This document shows, piece after piece, positions 14,395 through 21,720 of a stretch of 23,558 nucleotides of DNA. Both the position numbers and the translations under genes were made by a program. Under the pieces are notes generated by a model. The model made no database searches. It was given only the letters and a program-made list of their open reading frames with translations, and was not told the DNA's origin. Location of the stretch: assembly GCA_049975065.1 (NCBI GenBank), contig JBNGDN010000024.1; one strand, 5' to 3'. The stretch's first letter is position 1; every line of letters begins with the position of its first letter. The DNA comes from Hydrogenovibrio sp049975065 (lineage in GTDB: Bacteria; Pseudomonadota; Gammaproteobacteria; Thiomicrospirales; Thiomicrospiraceae).

Positions 14395-15903
14395 ATGACC
14401 GCCCCCACCCCCATGACGCCGCAACAGTACATAGACGAAACCCCAACATGGAAAGACGGCACCCAGGTTTCCGGCGCCCCCATGACCGCCATGCAGTGGC
14501 GCATCTGGACACTCGCCACGGCCGGTAAATTTTTTGAAGGCATGGTGGTCTTTATGACCGGTGTCGCGCTACCGCTGATCGTGGCGGAGTTTCAACTGGG
14601 CGCCATGGAAAAAGGGGTGATCGGTGCGGCCATTCTATTTGGTATTCTCATCGGAGCCACGACCTTAGGCGGGTTGGCAGATAAATACGGTCGTAAGCGC
14701 CTCTTTATTGCCGAATTGATTTTATTTGTCTTTTTCCTGGCCGCATTAACCATCAGTCCCAGCTTTATCTTTCTGGCACTGGCACTGTTCGGGGCGGGCC
14801 TCGCTTTAGGCTGTGACTACCCGACGGCACATCTGGTGATTTCCGAAAGCATCCCCAGCCGCTCACGCGGCAAGCTGGTTCTTGGCGCTTTCGGCTTCCA
14901 AGCGGTGGGCGCACTGGTCGGAACCATGATTGGTTTTCTGGTACTCTATCTCAGCCCGGAAGTCGGCTCTTGGCGCTATATGTATGCCGTTGCCATTATT
15001 CCGGCTTTACTGGTCATTGCTGGGCGCTTCTTCATTAACGAATCCCCGCACTGGCTGATGGACAAAGGGCACACGGCTCAGGCCGAACATGAACTGGGGC
15101 GCTTATTGGAACGTGACCCTAAATACCCGAGTCAAATTGCGCTGGTCAAGCCGCCTGAAGAAGCCGAACCGGAGCATGAAAGAAAACAGCCTGGCATTAA
15201 AAAACTGTTTAAAAAGAAACATCGTCGTGCCACGATTTTCGCCTCGGTTCCCTGGTTTCTGCAGGATTTAGGTACCTACGGCATCGGCATCTTCACCCCA
15301 ATCATTCTGGTCGCTACCTTCGGGCACGACACCATTGGCGATGACCGCAACATCGCCGACTTAGTGGAAAACACTCTGCAAAGCGCCAAACACGCTGCGT
15401 TCCTGGACGTATTGCTGATTGTCGGCATGTTGTTTGCCATTTTCCTCACCGACAAGATTGGGCGTATCAAACTGCAGATCTTCGGCTTTATCGGTTGCGC
15501 CATCGGGTTAATGCTGGTGGCCTTCTCCGAAAGCCTGACGGGCGACATGAAACTGTATTTGATTTTTATCGGCTTCATGCTGTTTAACTTTATGACCAAC
15601 CTCGGCCCCAATGCGCAAACCTACCTGATTGCCGGTGAAGTCTTCCCCACCAAAATCCGTGGCGTGGGCGCAGGCTTTGCCGCCTCTTTCGCCAAAATCG
15701 GTGCGGTTGGAACCGCCTTTCTGTTCCCGATACTGCTCACGGACATCGGCACGGCCGCCTTGCTGTACATTCTGGCCGGCACTTCAATATTGGGCGCTTG
15801 GGTCACCTGGCATTACCGCATTGAAACCCGCGGCATCAGCCTGGAAAGCATTCACCACCCGCAGACTGAAAACGTCACGGTTGAAACCAAACCCATAAGC
15901 TGA
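14395..15903 (+). CDS. MFS transporter (sugar/aromatic-acid porter type)
   Basis: 502 residues with about 12 membrane helices. The ATG at 14395 is preferred over the GTG at 14392 because GGAG (14385-14388) stands 6 bases before it. The first half has KFFEGMVVFMTGVALPLI, the MFS motif A GGLADKYGRKRLF between helices 2 and 3, and GLALGCDYPTAHLVISE in helix 4. Helix 6 is followed by ESPHWLMDKGH. A long charged central loop (residues about 215-275) precedes the second half, which repeats the motif as FLTDKIGRIKL. These features fit the sugar porter or AAHS/NiaP-like branches; the substrate cannot be assigned. A strong terminator follows. Confidence 0.9.
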   Translation: MTAPTPMTPQQYIDETPTWKDGTQVSGAPMTAMQWRIWTLATAGKFFEGMVVFMTGVALPLIVAEFQLGAMEKGVIGAAILFGILIGATTLGGLADKYGRKRLFIAELILFVFFLAALTISPSFIFLALALFGAGLALGCDYPTAHLVISESIPSRSRGKLVLGAFGFQAVGALVGTMIGFLVLYLSPEVGSWRYMYAVAIIPALLVIAGRFFINESPHWLMDKGHTAQAEHELGRLLERDPKYPSQIALVKPPEEAEPEHERKQPGIKKLFKKKHRRATIFASVPWFLQDLGTYGIGIFTPIILVATFGHDTIGDDRNIADLVENTLQSAKHAAFLDVLLIVGMLFAIFLTDKIGRIKLQIFGFIGCAIGLMLVAFSESLTGDMKLYLIFIGFMLFNFMTNLGPNAQTYLIAGEVFPTKIRGVGAGFAASFAKIGAVGTAFLFPILLTDIGTAALLYILAGTSILGAWVTWHYRIETRGISLESIHHPQTENVTVETKPIS

Positions 15904-15920
15904 TTCCTAAAGGGTCACGT

Positions 15921-15955
15921 TTTAGCCCGGAAATTTATGAAATTTCCGGGCTAAA
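15921..15955. terminator. Perfect 16-bp hairpin after the MFS gene
   Basis: Arms 15921-15936 and 15940-15955 are perfectly complementary around a 3-base loop ATG. The core is GCCCGG/CCGGGC with AAATTT near the loop. It lies 18 bp after the MFS stop. There is no long T tract beyond the stem, only a short AT-rich end, so it may work in both directions or as an RNA-stabilising hairpin. Confidence 0.8.
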
Positions 15956-15986
15956 TATTCAAAACAACAGCGGTAACGATTCAGGC

Positions 15987-15992
15987 TATAAT
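15987..15992 (+). promoter_or_regulatory. Consensus -10 before the EEP-family gene
   Basis: TATAAT is a perfect -10, about 65 bp before the ATG at 16058. No good -35 is seen at 16-18 bp. Confidence 0.45.
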
Positions 15993-16057
15993 GATATCTT
16001 GATGCAACTCAATACAATCAAGTGATCATCGGACACTAAAAGCCAGCCAGACACGCA

Positions 16058-16819
16058 ATGTACAAACCCAAATCCACGCCTGTTTCACTCGTTGATGGCT
16101 CGGACACCTTAACCGAAAACTTGCCCAACCCCTTTCGATTGCTGACGTGGAATCTACACAAAACCGATTTTTCGCACTTTATTCACCGCCCTATCGAGGC
16201 TCTGTTACCCATTGACCCGCCCGACTTACTGTCGTTTCAAGAAGCGGCCACGCATAACCAGCAAAGCCTTTTTTTCAATCAGCCCTTTGTCATGGCACCC
16301 AATATCGAAACTCGGCACAACTACTATGGCGTTCTCACGGCCAGCCATGCCGTGATGTGGGGGCGCAATCAATGCCTCACCCGCCACCGCGAGCTGGGTT
16401 ACACCACCCATAAAACCGCCCTGATTACCGAACACCCGTTAAGCAACGGCCAGCGTCTGACGCACATTAACATCCACGCCATTAACTTTGTCCCCAATCG
16501 GTGGTTTCAGCAAGAGTTGTCCCAGCTCTGGCAGTGGATTCGTCACACGCCCGGGCCGATGATTATCAGCGGCGACTTCAACACCTGGAACCGCAAACGG
16601 GTCACCATGCTGGAAAAAGCCGTGGCAGAATTGGGATTGACCCAAGTAACCTATCCCGACAAGTCGCCGATTCGCACCCTGAATCGCCAGCTACTCGACT
16701 ATGTGTTTTATCGTGGGCTAAGGGTGGTTTCCGCGCGCGCCTTTCACGTGACCGACATTTCCGACCATAACCCGCTGGAAGTGGTGTTTCAGACACAGGA
16801 ACAAACGGACTCAGACTGA
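16058..16819 (+). CDS. Endonuclease/exonuclease/phosphatase-family protein (YafD-like)
   Basis: 253 residues carrying the DNase I/EEP fold motifs: LLTWNLHK (Asn32), LLSFQEA (Glu62), SGDFNTWN (Asp173, Asn175), LDYVFYRGL and the C-terminal SDHNPL (Asp236, His237). All metal-binding and catalytic positions of the family look intact. There is no signal peptide, so it is probably cytoplasmic. E. coli YafD has the same fold and is also encoded in the dnaQ/gloB region, which fits the neighbourhood here. Whether the substrate is DNA, RNA or a phosphoester cannot be decided. No Shine-Dalgarno is obvious before the ATG. Confidence 0.87.
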   Translation: MYKPKSTPVSLVDGSDTLTENLPNPFRLLTWNLHKTDFSHFIHRPIEALLPIDPPDLLSFQEAATHNQQSLFFNQPFVMAPNIETRHNYYGVLTASHAVMWGRNQCLTRHRELGYTTHKTALITEHPLSNGQRLTHINIHAINFVPNRWFQQELSQLWQWIRHTPGPMIISGDFNTWNRKRVTMLEKAVAELGLTQVTYPDKSPIRTLNRQLLDYVFYRGLRVVSARAFHVTDISDHNPLEVVFQTQEQTDSD

Positions 16820-16887
16820 CTCAAACGAATTCAGGCCGTCCGAACGCTAACCGCTTGACCCGATGAAACCGCTCGCAACGATTTTCA

Positions 16888-16897
16888 CCAGGCCTGG
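16888..16897. repeat. CCAGGCCTGG palindrome between convergent genes
   Basis: Exact copy in the 98-bp spacer between the EEP gene stop (16819) and the SLAC1-family stop (16918). Flanks are TGAAAATC on one side and GCATTTC on the other. No other terminator-like structure is seen in the spacer. Confidence 0.9.
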
Positions 16898-16917
16898 GCA
16901 TTTCTGGCCAACGTCGC

Positions 16918-17898
16918 TCAATGCTCAGCGGTGCAGATTTTATGATGCCATACGGCCTGAAGGGTTTTCCAGGCAAACAGCGCAATCAATCCACTTAACA
17001 ACACCAGCACGACCCAACCGATCACACTGTAAACCGCTGTGCCCGACAGTGTCGCCATTCGGAACGAAGCAATGCTCATGGCCGCCAGCGGAAAGGTATA
17101 CGCCCAGAAAGAAATGGCAAAACTCAGCTTCAGAAACTTACCGGCCGACACCAGCATCACCAGTGTCATAAACAGCGCAAACCCATACAGCACTCTGGAA
17201 AATCCATCCAGAACCCCGCCATTCAACGCTTCATAGGAAATAAACCCCACCGCAGGCGGGGCAATGAAAATAAACAGCGTTGGAATCAACTTCTCCACTA
17301 TCGGCGGATGAAAAATAATCCGGTTAAACAGAATGGCGGTAAACACTGGCCAGAACACAATGCCAATGGCAAAAAAGAACCAACTGATGTCCACAGGGGC
17401 ATGATGCACACCGGCAATCGGCACGAGGATATTCCCCACAATCGGAATAAACCAAGCCGGATTGGAGTGCTCAATCAGGAAAAAATCATGGTGAATCCAC
17501 TGCGACAAAACCCAGAGTGTCAAACTCAAATGCATGGCCGCGCCCAGCGCCCACAACCAGAAAGACACCTCAGGCAAACCAACATGCCAATACGCAATAC
17601 TCAATAAAATAGCGCTGATACTGATGGCGGGCACAAAGTTCATTTTCACCGGATGCATCCACTCGGCCTTCACCGCAGAAAATTCGCGCACAATCTTGAG
17701 AAGATACACTAATAAAAGCACGGCAAACAGCATTGAGACAATCCCCAGCACACCCGAGCCGACCCAACGCCACAGCTCACCGTCACCCTGCGCCGAACCG
17801 GGCTGGCTTAAAAACGCAATGGACAGACCGGTAATCCCCATGATCATTCCAAAAAAACTGGCTGGAAAATACGCCAGCCGCTGCTTTGCATCAAACAT
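16918..17898 (-). CDS. SLAC1/TehA-family anion transporter (TDT family)
   Basis: 326 residues from the ATG at 17898, which has GGGGG about 8 bases upstream. A longer TTG-start reading (17964) adds a non-conserved leader and is less likely. The start MFDAKQRLAYFPASFFGMIMG matches the family pattern in which the first helix follows a short polar end with a Pro-x-Ser/Phe-x-G motif. About ten membrane helices fill the protein, with WFIPIVGNILVPIAG and PPAVGFISYEAL in the middle. Family members carry small anions or tellurite/dicarboxylates; the substrate here is not readable. The gene is convergent with the EEP gene and divergent from persulfide dioxygenase. Confidence 0.88.
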   Translation of the reverse strand: MFDAKQRLAYFPASFFGMIMGITGLSIAFLSQPGSAQGDGELWRWVGSGVLGIVSMLFAVLLLVYLLKIVREFSAVKAEWMHPVKMNFVPAISISAILLSIAYWHVGLPEVSFWLWALGAAMHLSLTLWVLSQWIHHDFFLIEHSNPAWFIPIVGNILVPIAGVHHAPVDISWFFFAIGIVFWPVFTAILFNRIIFHPPIVEKLIPTLFIFIAPPAVGFISYEALNGGVLDGFSRVLYGFALFMTLVMLVSAGKFLKLSFAISFWAYTFPLAAMSIASFRMATLSGTAVYSVIGWVVLVLLSGLIALFAWKTLQAVWHHKICTAEH

Positions 17899-17931
17899 AT
17901 TAATACCCCCATAAGTTAAAAACGATTCTAT

Positions 17932-17937
17932 TTTATA
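17932..17937 (-). promoter_or_regulatory. Possible -10 of the SLAC1-family gene
   Basis: On the minus strand TATAAA, about 35 bp before the ATG at 17898. A TTGTCA is present upstream but 21 bp away, so the match is imperfect. Confidence 0.35.
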
Positions 17938-18103
17938 CGAATTGCTTCCGGTTAAGTCTGACAAAATACTTGACGAAAATCTATTTCTCCCACGCCTGGC
18001 CGACTCCCCCGTTTAACCGCCTATTCAAGCGAAAAACTCTGGGACGCGAGCCATTGACTATAACCTCAATAAATAATTTCAATAGGCACATCAAGCCATC
18101 TCG

Positions 18104-18212
18104 TGGCATAATGCCCGCAAAGCGTTAAGGTGTGCGCCGCAATATTTCAAGTGCCCCCACACCTTGCGTTGTACCATTCCACGGTGATCCACCTTGGGCA
18201 TCGGCCTTTTTT
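18104..18212 (+). promoter_or_regulatory. Extended -10 and structured leader before persulfide dioxygenase
   Basis: TGGCATAAT (18104-18112) is an extended -10. Directly downstream AAGGTGTG (18127-18134) pairs with CACACCTT (18158-18165). GGTG-ATC-CACC (18183-18193) is a small hairpin. ATGCCC (18111-18116) can pair with GGGCAT (18196-18201), and a run of six T follows (18207-18212). AAGGTG could alternatively pair with CACCTT at 18190-18195. The layout resembles an attenuator or small RNA, but no family is recognised. The rest of the 17965-18283 spacer holds no gene; a TTGACA at 18223 lacks a -10. Confidence 0.35.
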
Positions 18213-18283
18213 CCGGTTTGATTTGACAATGCCGCCAACCGTTTGCCCGTGACCACCGAAAGCACCCTCAAAAGGAGACTTTA

Positions 18284-18976
18284 ATGAACATTCGACAACT
18301 TTTTGATTACGACACCTGGACTTATACCTACCTTATCTGGGATGAAAAAACCAAAGAGGCGGCCGTTATTGATTCGGTACTGGAACAAGTGGATCGTGAC
18401 GAACAACACATTAAAGAACTGGACTTGAAGGTCAAATACTTGTTAGAAACCCATATTCACGCCGACCACATCACCGGTGCCGGCCCCTTGCGCAAACGCA
18501 TGGGAGGGCAACTGGTAGTGCACAAAAACTCCGGTTCGGAATGCGCCGATATTCTCGCAGTGGATGGCGATGTCTTCAAACTAGGCGATCAGGAAATCCA
18601 TGTTTTGCACACGCCAGGCCACACCAATAATGACATCACTTACAAAATTGATGGCGCGGTTTTCACTGGTGACACCCTTTTGGTGCGTGACTGCGGTCGC
18701 ACCGACTTCCAACTCGGCGACAATGAATCCATGTACCGTTCGCTGACCGAGGTGCTGTTCAAACTACCGGAAGACACTATGGTGTTCCCAGCGCATGACT
18801 ACAAAGGCTTCAGCCAGTCCACCATCGGCGAAGAAAAAACCTACAATGTCCGTGCCGGAAGCAACAAATCATTTGAAGACTTTTCCACCATTATGGACAA
18901 CCTGAATCTGCCTAACCCAAAACGCATTGACATTGCGGTGCCGGGCAACCTGAAATGCGGCAATCTAGACGATTGA
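18284..18976 (+). CDS. Persulfide dioxygenase (ETHE1-type metallo-beta-lactamase fold)
   Basis: 230 residues. The enzyme oxidises glutathione persulfide to sulfite and glutathione with a mononuclear Fe(II), acting in sulfide/sulfane-sulfur oxidation. The motifs are THIHADHITGAG, HTPGHTNNDITY, GDTLLVRDCGRTDFQLG (CGRTDFQ is typical of ETHE1 and absent from glyoxalase II) and PAHDYKG followed by STIGEEK. Length agrees with the bacterial ETHE1 group. AAAAGGAG lies 7 bases before the ATG at 18284. It is monocistronic: a structured leader lies upstream and a strong terminator 40 bp downstream. No rhodanese domain is fused. Confidence 0.92.
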   Translation: MNIRQLFDYDTWTYTYLIWDEKTKEAAVIDSVLEQVDRDEQHIKELDLKVKYLLETHIHADHITGAGPLRKRMGGQLVVHKNSGSECADILAVDGDVFKLGDQEIHVLHTPGHTNNDITYKIDGAVFTGDTLLVRDCGRTDFQLGDNESMYRSLTEVLFKLPEDTMVFPAHDYKGFSQSTIGEEKTYNVRAGSNKSFEDFSTIMDNLNLPNPKRIDIAVPGNLKCGNLDD

Positions 18977-19017
18977 ACCGGCCTTAACGGTTTGAATGTC
19001 ATCATGGTCTGACACAC

Positions 19018-19045
19018 AAAAAAAGCGCTCTAGGAGCGCTTTTTT
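19018..19045. terminator. Bidirectional rho-independent terminator
   Basis: A-tract (19018-19024), GCGCTC, loop TAG, GAGCGC, T-tract (19040-19045). The hairpin lies between the convergent persulfide dioxygenase and slyD genes and has the classic form for both strands. Confidence 0.93.
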
Positions 19046-19071
19046 AATAACCGTAGTAAATTCAGCGTTTA

Positions 19072-19081
19072 CCAGGCCTGG
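19072..19081. repeat. CCAGGCCTGG palindrome between convergent genes
   Basis: Exact copy between the terminator at 19018-19045 and the slyD stop (19102), in non-coding DNA. The downstream flank reads CAAAATC. Confidence 0.9.
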
Positions 19082-19101
19082 CAAAATCCATTCTCTTACC
19101 A

Positions 19102-19527
19102 TCAGGCCACTTCCAGCACCTCGACGCGATAGTGAAGTGTTTGGTTGGCCAAAGGGTGATTGCCGTCGAGATACACTTTATCCTCATCAATCTCCACGAT
19201 GCGGAACTGCACCGTATGGCCGTCGGGATCTTCGGTTTCCACCACTTCTCCCACTTCAAGCGCCACCTGATCGTCAAAGTTTTCCGGTGCCGCCTGCACA
19301 ATCAAATCTTCGCGCGTCACCCCATAAGCCTTTTCCGGTGGAATGGTCACTTTCGCTTCAAACCCGGGTTCCTCACCTTCCAGAAATTCCTCCAACCCTT
19401 CAACGATTTCACCGTCGCCATGCACATAATGCACCGGCTCTTCACCAAAGGTACTGTCGAGCAAGTCGCCTTTCTCGTTGCGCAACTCATAATGAAACGT
19501 GACTTCACTGCCTTTTTTAATTCTCAT
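19102..19527 (-). CDS. slyD: FKBP-type peptidyl-prolyl isomerase, SlyD-like
   Basis: 141 residues. The FKBP half (about residues 1-65, MRIKKGSEVTFHYEL..., IVEGLEEFLEG) is interrupted by an insert-in-flap chaperone domain (about 68-125, PPEKAYGVTREDLIV... VQFRIVEIDEDKVYLDGNHPLA) and closed by TLHYRVEVLEV. GNHPLAG-like residues typical of SlyD are present. The His/Cys-rich metal-binding tail of E. coli SlyD is absent, so a nickel-delivery role is not supported; this tail-less form is common in other proteobacteria. The ribosome site AGGA is unusually close to the ATG (about 2 bases). The gene is divergent from dnaQ. Confidence 0.92.
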   Translation of the reverse strand: MRIKKGSEVTFHYELRNEKGDLLDSTFGEEPVHYVHGDGEIVEGLEEFLEGEEPGFEAKVTIPPEKAYGVTREDLIVQAAPENFDDQVALEVGEVVETEDPDGHTVQFRIVEIDEDKVYLDGNHPLANQTLHYRVEVLEVA

Positions 19528-19636
19528 ATCCTGACTCTCAAATTTGCTTTAAAATACGAAGCTATTCTACCCGAAGAACCACAAAAGATTCATAAGAGAT
19601 TGACAAGAAATCCCCCAAGAGAAAGAGATAGCCTTT

Positions 19637-20332
19637 ATGCGACAAATATTACTGGATACGGAAACCACCGGTTTCGATCCGAAAAACGGTGACCGCATCA
19701 TTGAGATCGGTGCGGTTGAACTGGTCAAACGCAAACTGACGCACAACAATTACCACCAATACATTCATCCAGAACGCGACGTGCCGCAGGATGCCATTGA
19801 GGTTCATGGCATTACCAATGAATTCCTTGCCGACAAGCCGGTCTTTGCCGACATAGTGGACGCCTTTATGCAGTTTGTGACCGGAGCGGAACTGATTATT
19901 CACAATGCGCCCTTTGACGTCGGATTCATCAACCATGAGCTGGCGCAACTGCCGGAGAATCGCTGGGGGATGATTGAAGATCACTGCACCATCACCGACT
20001 CACTGAAATTGGCCCGCAAAACCTACCCGGGACAACGAAACTCTCTGGATGCGCTTTGTAAACGTCTGGGCATTGACAATTCAAACCGCACCCTTCACGG
20101 CGCTCTGCTCGACTCGGAAATTCTGGCCGACGTTTATCTGGCCATGACAGGGGGGCAAACCGATTTAACCTTATCCGAAAGCGATAACAGCGGCGCAGCC
20201 CAGTCCAATCGGCTGGTCAGCCGAAAAGGTACGCCCTTAAAGATCGTTCGTGCTTCGGCGGCGGAACTGGAGGCGCATCGACAAAAACTGGCCGACATCA
20301 GTGAAAACGCCAAGCGTTCGATCGAATGGTAG
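19637..20332 (+). CDS. dnaQ: DNA polymerase III epsilon subunit (3'-5' proofreading exonuclease)
   Basis: 231 residues. The exonuclease motifs are ExoI LLDTETTGFDP (Asp7, Glu9), ExoII HNAPFDVGFINHE and ExoIII-epsilon HGALLDSEILADVY with catalytic His and Asp. After the domain, GGQTDLTL corresponds to the clamp-binding motif of E. coli epsilon (QTSMAF). A flexible linker and a C-terminal helix for binding alpha follow. The next gene, rnhA, is convergent only 15 bp away. In E. coli and Pseudomonas as I recall them, these genes are divergent or co-directional, so dnaQ seems to have switched strand here. The Shine-Dalgarno is weak. Confidence 0.96.
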   Translation: MRQILLDTETTGFDPKNGDRIIEIGAVELVKRKLTHNNYHQYIHPERDVPQDAIEVHGITNEFLADKPVFADIVDAFMQFVTGAELIIHNAPFDVGFINHELAQLPENRWGMIEDHCTITDSLKLARKTYPGQRNSLDALCKRLGIDNSNRTLHGALLDSEILADVYLAMTGGQTDLTLSESDNSGAAQSNRLVSRKGTPLKIVRASAAELEAHRQKLADISENAKRSIEW

Positions 20333-20347
20333 ACAGAAAATACAACC

Positions 20348-20791
20348 TCATCCAGCTTGCAACGCATCCATGGCTTCATTGGCCAACGCATCCACCCGCT
20401 CATTTTCAGCATGACCGGCATGACCTTTCACCCACCGCCACTCGACATCATGCGGCTGCAAAGCCGCTTCTAACGCCTGCCACAGTTCCTGATTTTTAAC
20501 CGGTTTTTTGGCTGCAGTGCGCCAGTTATTGCGCTTCCAATTCGCCATCCATTGGGTAATGCCGTTCTTAACATACTGAGAATCCGTGGTCAAAATGACC
20601 TTGCACGGGCGTTTTAAAGCCTTCAGCCCCTCAATCGCCGCCGTCAACTCCATACGGTTATTGGTGGTGTCCGGTTCAGCGCCTTTAAGGGTTTTCTCAA
20701 ATTCGCCAAAACGTAGTAAAGCACCCCAGCCACCCGGGCCAGGGTTGCCACGACAGCCGCCATCGGTAAAAATTTCAACTTCCTGCATCAT
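20348..20791 (-). CDS. rnhA: Ribonuclease HI
   Basis: 147 residues. It removes RNA from RNA-DNA hybrids in the cytoplasm. Catalytic residues are all visible: Asp in IFTDGGCRGNPGPGGWG, Glu in NNRMELTAAI, Asp in LTTDSQYVKNG, His in KGHAGHAENERVDALA and the last Asp in the same motif. The basic handle region KRNNWRTAAKKPVKN is present. The first of two adjacent ATGs (20791) aligns with the E. coli start; GAGG lies 3 bases before it and 6 before the second, so either may be used. It is co-directional with the methyltransferase gene, 59 bp downstream of it. Confidence 0.96.
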   Translation of the reverse strand: MMQEVEIFTDGGCRGNPGPGGWGALLRFGEFEKTLKGAEPDTTNNRMELTAAIEGLKALKRPCKVILTTDSQYVKNGITQWMANWKRNNWRTAAKKPVKNQELWQALEAALQPHDVEWRWVKGHAGHAENERVDALANEAMDALQAG

Positions 20792-20850
20792 TGCCTCAGC
20801 TCATAATTAACGCCCGCAGCAAGCTTCTGCGGCACAATCAAGATGGTCAC

Positions 20851-21663
20851 TTATTCCGATTCGCTTGAGGGATTTTTACGTTGCACCGTCGTCACAGTCG
20901 AACGCGCATTCTGACGATTAGAGACCACCGTTGGCCGACCTTTGACGGCCGTCAGCCAATTGGACAAGCGCCAGTTCAAACCAACGGGCGTAGGAGACGC
21001 CACACGTTTTCTGGCCAGAATGCAATACACATTACCAAAATCCAACCCCAAAGCCTCCAAGCCTTTTTCCATGCCCTCAACCCAACGCCAGCGATGCGGA
21101 TGATCCTGTCCTGTCAAGCAGCTGATGGAACTGTAGCTAACCTGCTCAATATCGTATCCCAACAGGCTTAACCAATCCACGACCCGGTGCGCACGAATCA
21201 GGTTCGCCTGTTTAAACGGCTGACGATGTTCGCCAAAACGGTTACGCATAATCCGACAGCCAAGCGGGTTGTAACCTGTAATCAGAATATGGCCTTCAGG
21301 AATCAGTGCCGCATCGACCTGGCGCAATAAGTGGTAAGGATCCACCACCGACTCCAGCGTATGCGGCAGCACAAAGGCATCCACCGAGTCCGTTCGAATG
21401 GGTAAATACTCCATATCGGCCTGCAGACAAACGCCTTGAAATGACGAAGCCGATTTCAACGCCGAATCAATCAAAACCTTGCAATTCACACGACTGTTGT
21501 CCAGCAACGGTTGCTTCGAAACATCGCCCAACTGCACAAGATAAAAACCAAACACCTGCTGCAAAGCATGATCCAACAACGCCTGCTCTTGAAGCCGCAG
21601 TGAACGGCCTTTTGGGGTTTCATAAAACTGCCGCAAAAACGATTGAAAAGCCGGATTCGCCAT
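20851..21663 (-). CDS. Class I SAM-dependent methyltransferase (YafS-like)
   Basis: 270 residues from the ATG at 21663, with GGTGA six bases before it; a GTG one codon upstream is less likely. The family is the methyltransferase found between rnhA and gloB in gammaproteobacteria. Visible elements are ADMEYLPIRTDSVDAFVLPHTLESVVDP (acidic loop and motif II), LIPEGHILITGYNPLG (motif III region) and LLGYDIEQVSY. The N-terminal glycine-rich SAM loop appears degenerate: the usual GxGxG is replaced by LVQLGDV. That is a known feature of this group as far as I recall. The substrate is unknown. It is divergent from gloB, 57 bp apart. Confidence 0.85.
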   Translation of the reverse strand: MANPAFQSFLRQFYETPKGRSLRLQEQALLDHALQQVFGFYLVQLGDVSKQPLLDNSRVNCKVLIDSALKSASSFQGVCLQADMEYLPIRTDSVDAFVLPHTLESVVDPYHLLRQVDAALIPEGHILITGYNPLGCRIMRNRFGEHRQPFKQANLIRAHRVVDWLSLLGYDIEQVSYSSISCLTGQDHPHRWRWVEGMEKGLEALGLDFGNVYCILARKRVASPTPVGLNWRLSNWLTAVKGRPTVVSNRQNARSTVTTVQRKNPSSESE

Positions 21664-21696
21664 CACATTTCACCGCGGATTTGTTAGAATAGTGCC

Positions 21697-21702
21697 ATTA
21701 TA
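21697..21702 (-). promoter_or_regulatory. Consensus -10 for the methyltransferase gene
   Basis: On the minus strand TATAAT, 33 bp before the ATG at 21663. The matching -35 region would fall on the gloB start codon and is not consensus. The two divergent promoters must share this 57-bp spacer. Confidence 0.45.
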
Positions 21703-21720
21703 GCAATTAAAGAGTCTGGC

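Noticed and set aside
18223..18228. TTGACA as the -35 of the persulfide dioxygenase promoter
   Set aside because: No -10-like hexamer stands 15-19 bp downstream.
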